Shown here: positions 63,535-64,000 of the stretch, in pieces
How the letters are laid out: the number at the start of each line of letters is the position of its first letter
Position numbering within the stretch: position 1 is the first letter of the stretch
Assembly: GCA_951394405.1 (NCBI GenBank)
Contig: OX596341.1
Span: 186,001 to 250,000, forward strand
Source: Coprinellus micaceus
Taxonomy: Eukaryota > Basidiomycota > Agaricomycetes > Agaricales > Psathyrellaceae
Direction: 5' to 3'
Length of the DNA: 64,000 nucleotides
Position numbers and translations under genes: made by a program
Notes under the pieces: generated by a model
Told to the model about the DNA's origin: nothing
Databases searched by the model: none
What the model saw: the letters and a program-made list of their open reading frames with translations, nothing else

Positions 63535-64000
63535 ATGGGAGTTTGGGCATTTGCCATTCCTGCAGCAGTTGGTGATTCTCCACCTCACAATCTCACTGTA
63601 AGTGAAATCGACGTGGGGAATACCGAAACCCACAAAGGAAGACCCACCCCACCCCCATCCTCATTGCCAAGTGCCCTCCACCGATGGCCACACATTACCT
63701 ACTCTCCAACCAGGCCCGCTCCCCAGGACCCGAGGGTTCAATCCCCAGAGACAACCTCCCCATCCCCATCCCCATCCACACACACTACACCCTCCGAGTC
63801 CACTGTTTGTGTCTCAGCCTCTGACACCACTTTCTCGTCCTCCTCCCCCAGTGATTCAGCATGTACTGTGTCGTCCATGGTGGGGACTCCAGTGTACCCC
63901 ACATGCATATTGAGACCCTCTGCAAGGACTCTGGTGGAAATAGCATGCTCACCCAACCCACCTGACCCATCTCCAAGGCCAGAACCCCTCCCACTGCTGA
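63535..64000 (+). CDS. Unrecognised Pro/Ser/Thr-rich ORF, runs off window
   Basis: Open from ATG at 63535 to the edge (at least 155 codons). It begins GVWAFAIPAAVGDSPPHNL and continues with Pro/Ser/Thr-rich sequence. No family recognised. Composition alone could keep this C-rich stretch open, so it may be chance. A further minus-strand frame overlaps it. Confidence 0.35.
   Translation, partial: MGVWAFAIPAAVGDSPPHNLTVSEIDVGNTETHKGRPTPPPSSLPSALHRWPHITYSPTRPAPQDPRVQSPETTSPSPSPSTHTTPSESTVCVSASDTTFSSSSPSDSACTVSSMVGTPVYPTCILRPSARTLVEIACSPNPPDPSPRPEPLPLL

Overview
The window reads as a transposon-dense stretch of a Basidiomycota genome, most likely Agaricomycetes. The evidence is short GT-AG introns (about 35-75 bp), a Tnp2/DUF4218 transposase, Ty1/copia elements primed by a half initiator-tRNA, Tad-like LINEs, a TAF2/bromodomain pseudogene and nucleoplasmin-like proteins. 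The species cannot be named from the sequence. No prokaryotic operon, CRISPR array or rRNA is present.

Layout. 1-2342: 5' part of a minus-strand copia element with an intact Gag-Pol frame running off the window edge, its primer-binding site and part of its LTR. 4423-8708: a PIF1-like helicase fused to a ubiquitin-peptidase-like domain, broken by one nonsense codon and by a 2.67-kb terminal-inverted-repeat element with a perfect 8-bp target duplication. 8709-12226: a 5'-truncated, decayed copy of a second copia family. 15112-15414: a fold-back MITE. 16454-20609: a six-exon, apparently intact 1289-residue Tnp2-type transposase. 24067-28453: a decayed copy of TFIID subunit TAF2 with bromodomains. 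29640-35683: a LINE whose ORF2 has the order endonuclease, RNase H, reverse transcriptase, and which seems to join ORF1 to ORF2 by -1 frameshifting at GGGAAAC.

38207-45287 is the only part that looks like host gene space. It holds three small spliced genes that I read as nucleoplasmin-like-domain paralogues without an FKBP domain, plus one unknown ORF. 47162-50074 is a recent 5'-truncated LINE with a 15-bp target duplication and poly(A), itself interrupted by a MITE.

50961-63123 is dominated by a second copy of copia family 2, present as two inverted arms of 5578 bp (51749-57326 and 57546-63123) around a 200-N gap. The arms carry the same nonsense codon, the same lost catalytic residues and the same 223-bp LTR-like insertion containing a tRNA-Thr-derived gene. 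The symmetry is either a true palindrome or a scaffolding artefact. The window ends in a tandem repeat and an unrecognised open frame.

The elements form a nested record: host gene or old element, then TIR element, copia and LINE insertions, then decay dominated by CGA-to-TGA changes.
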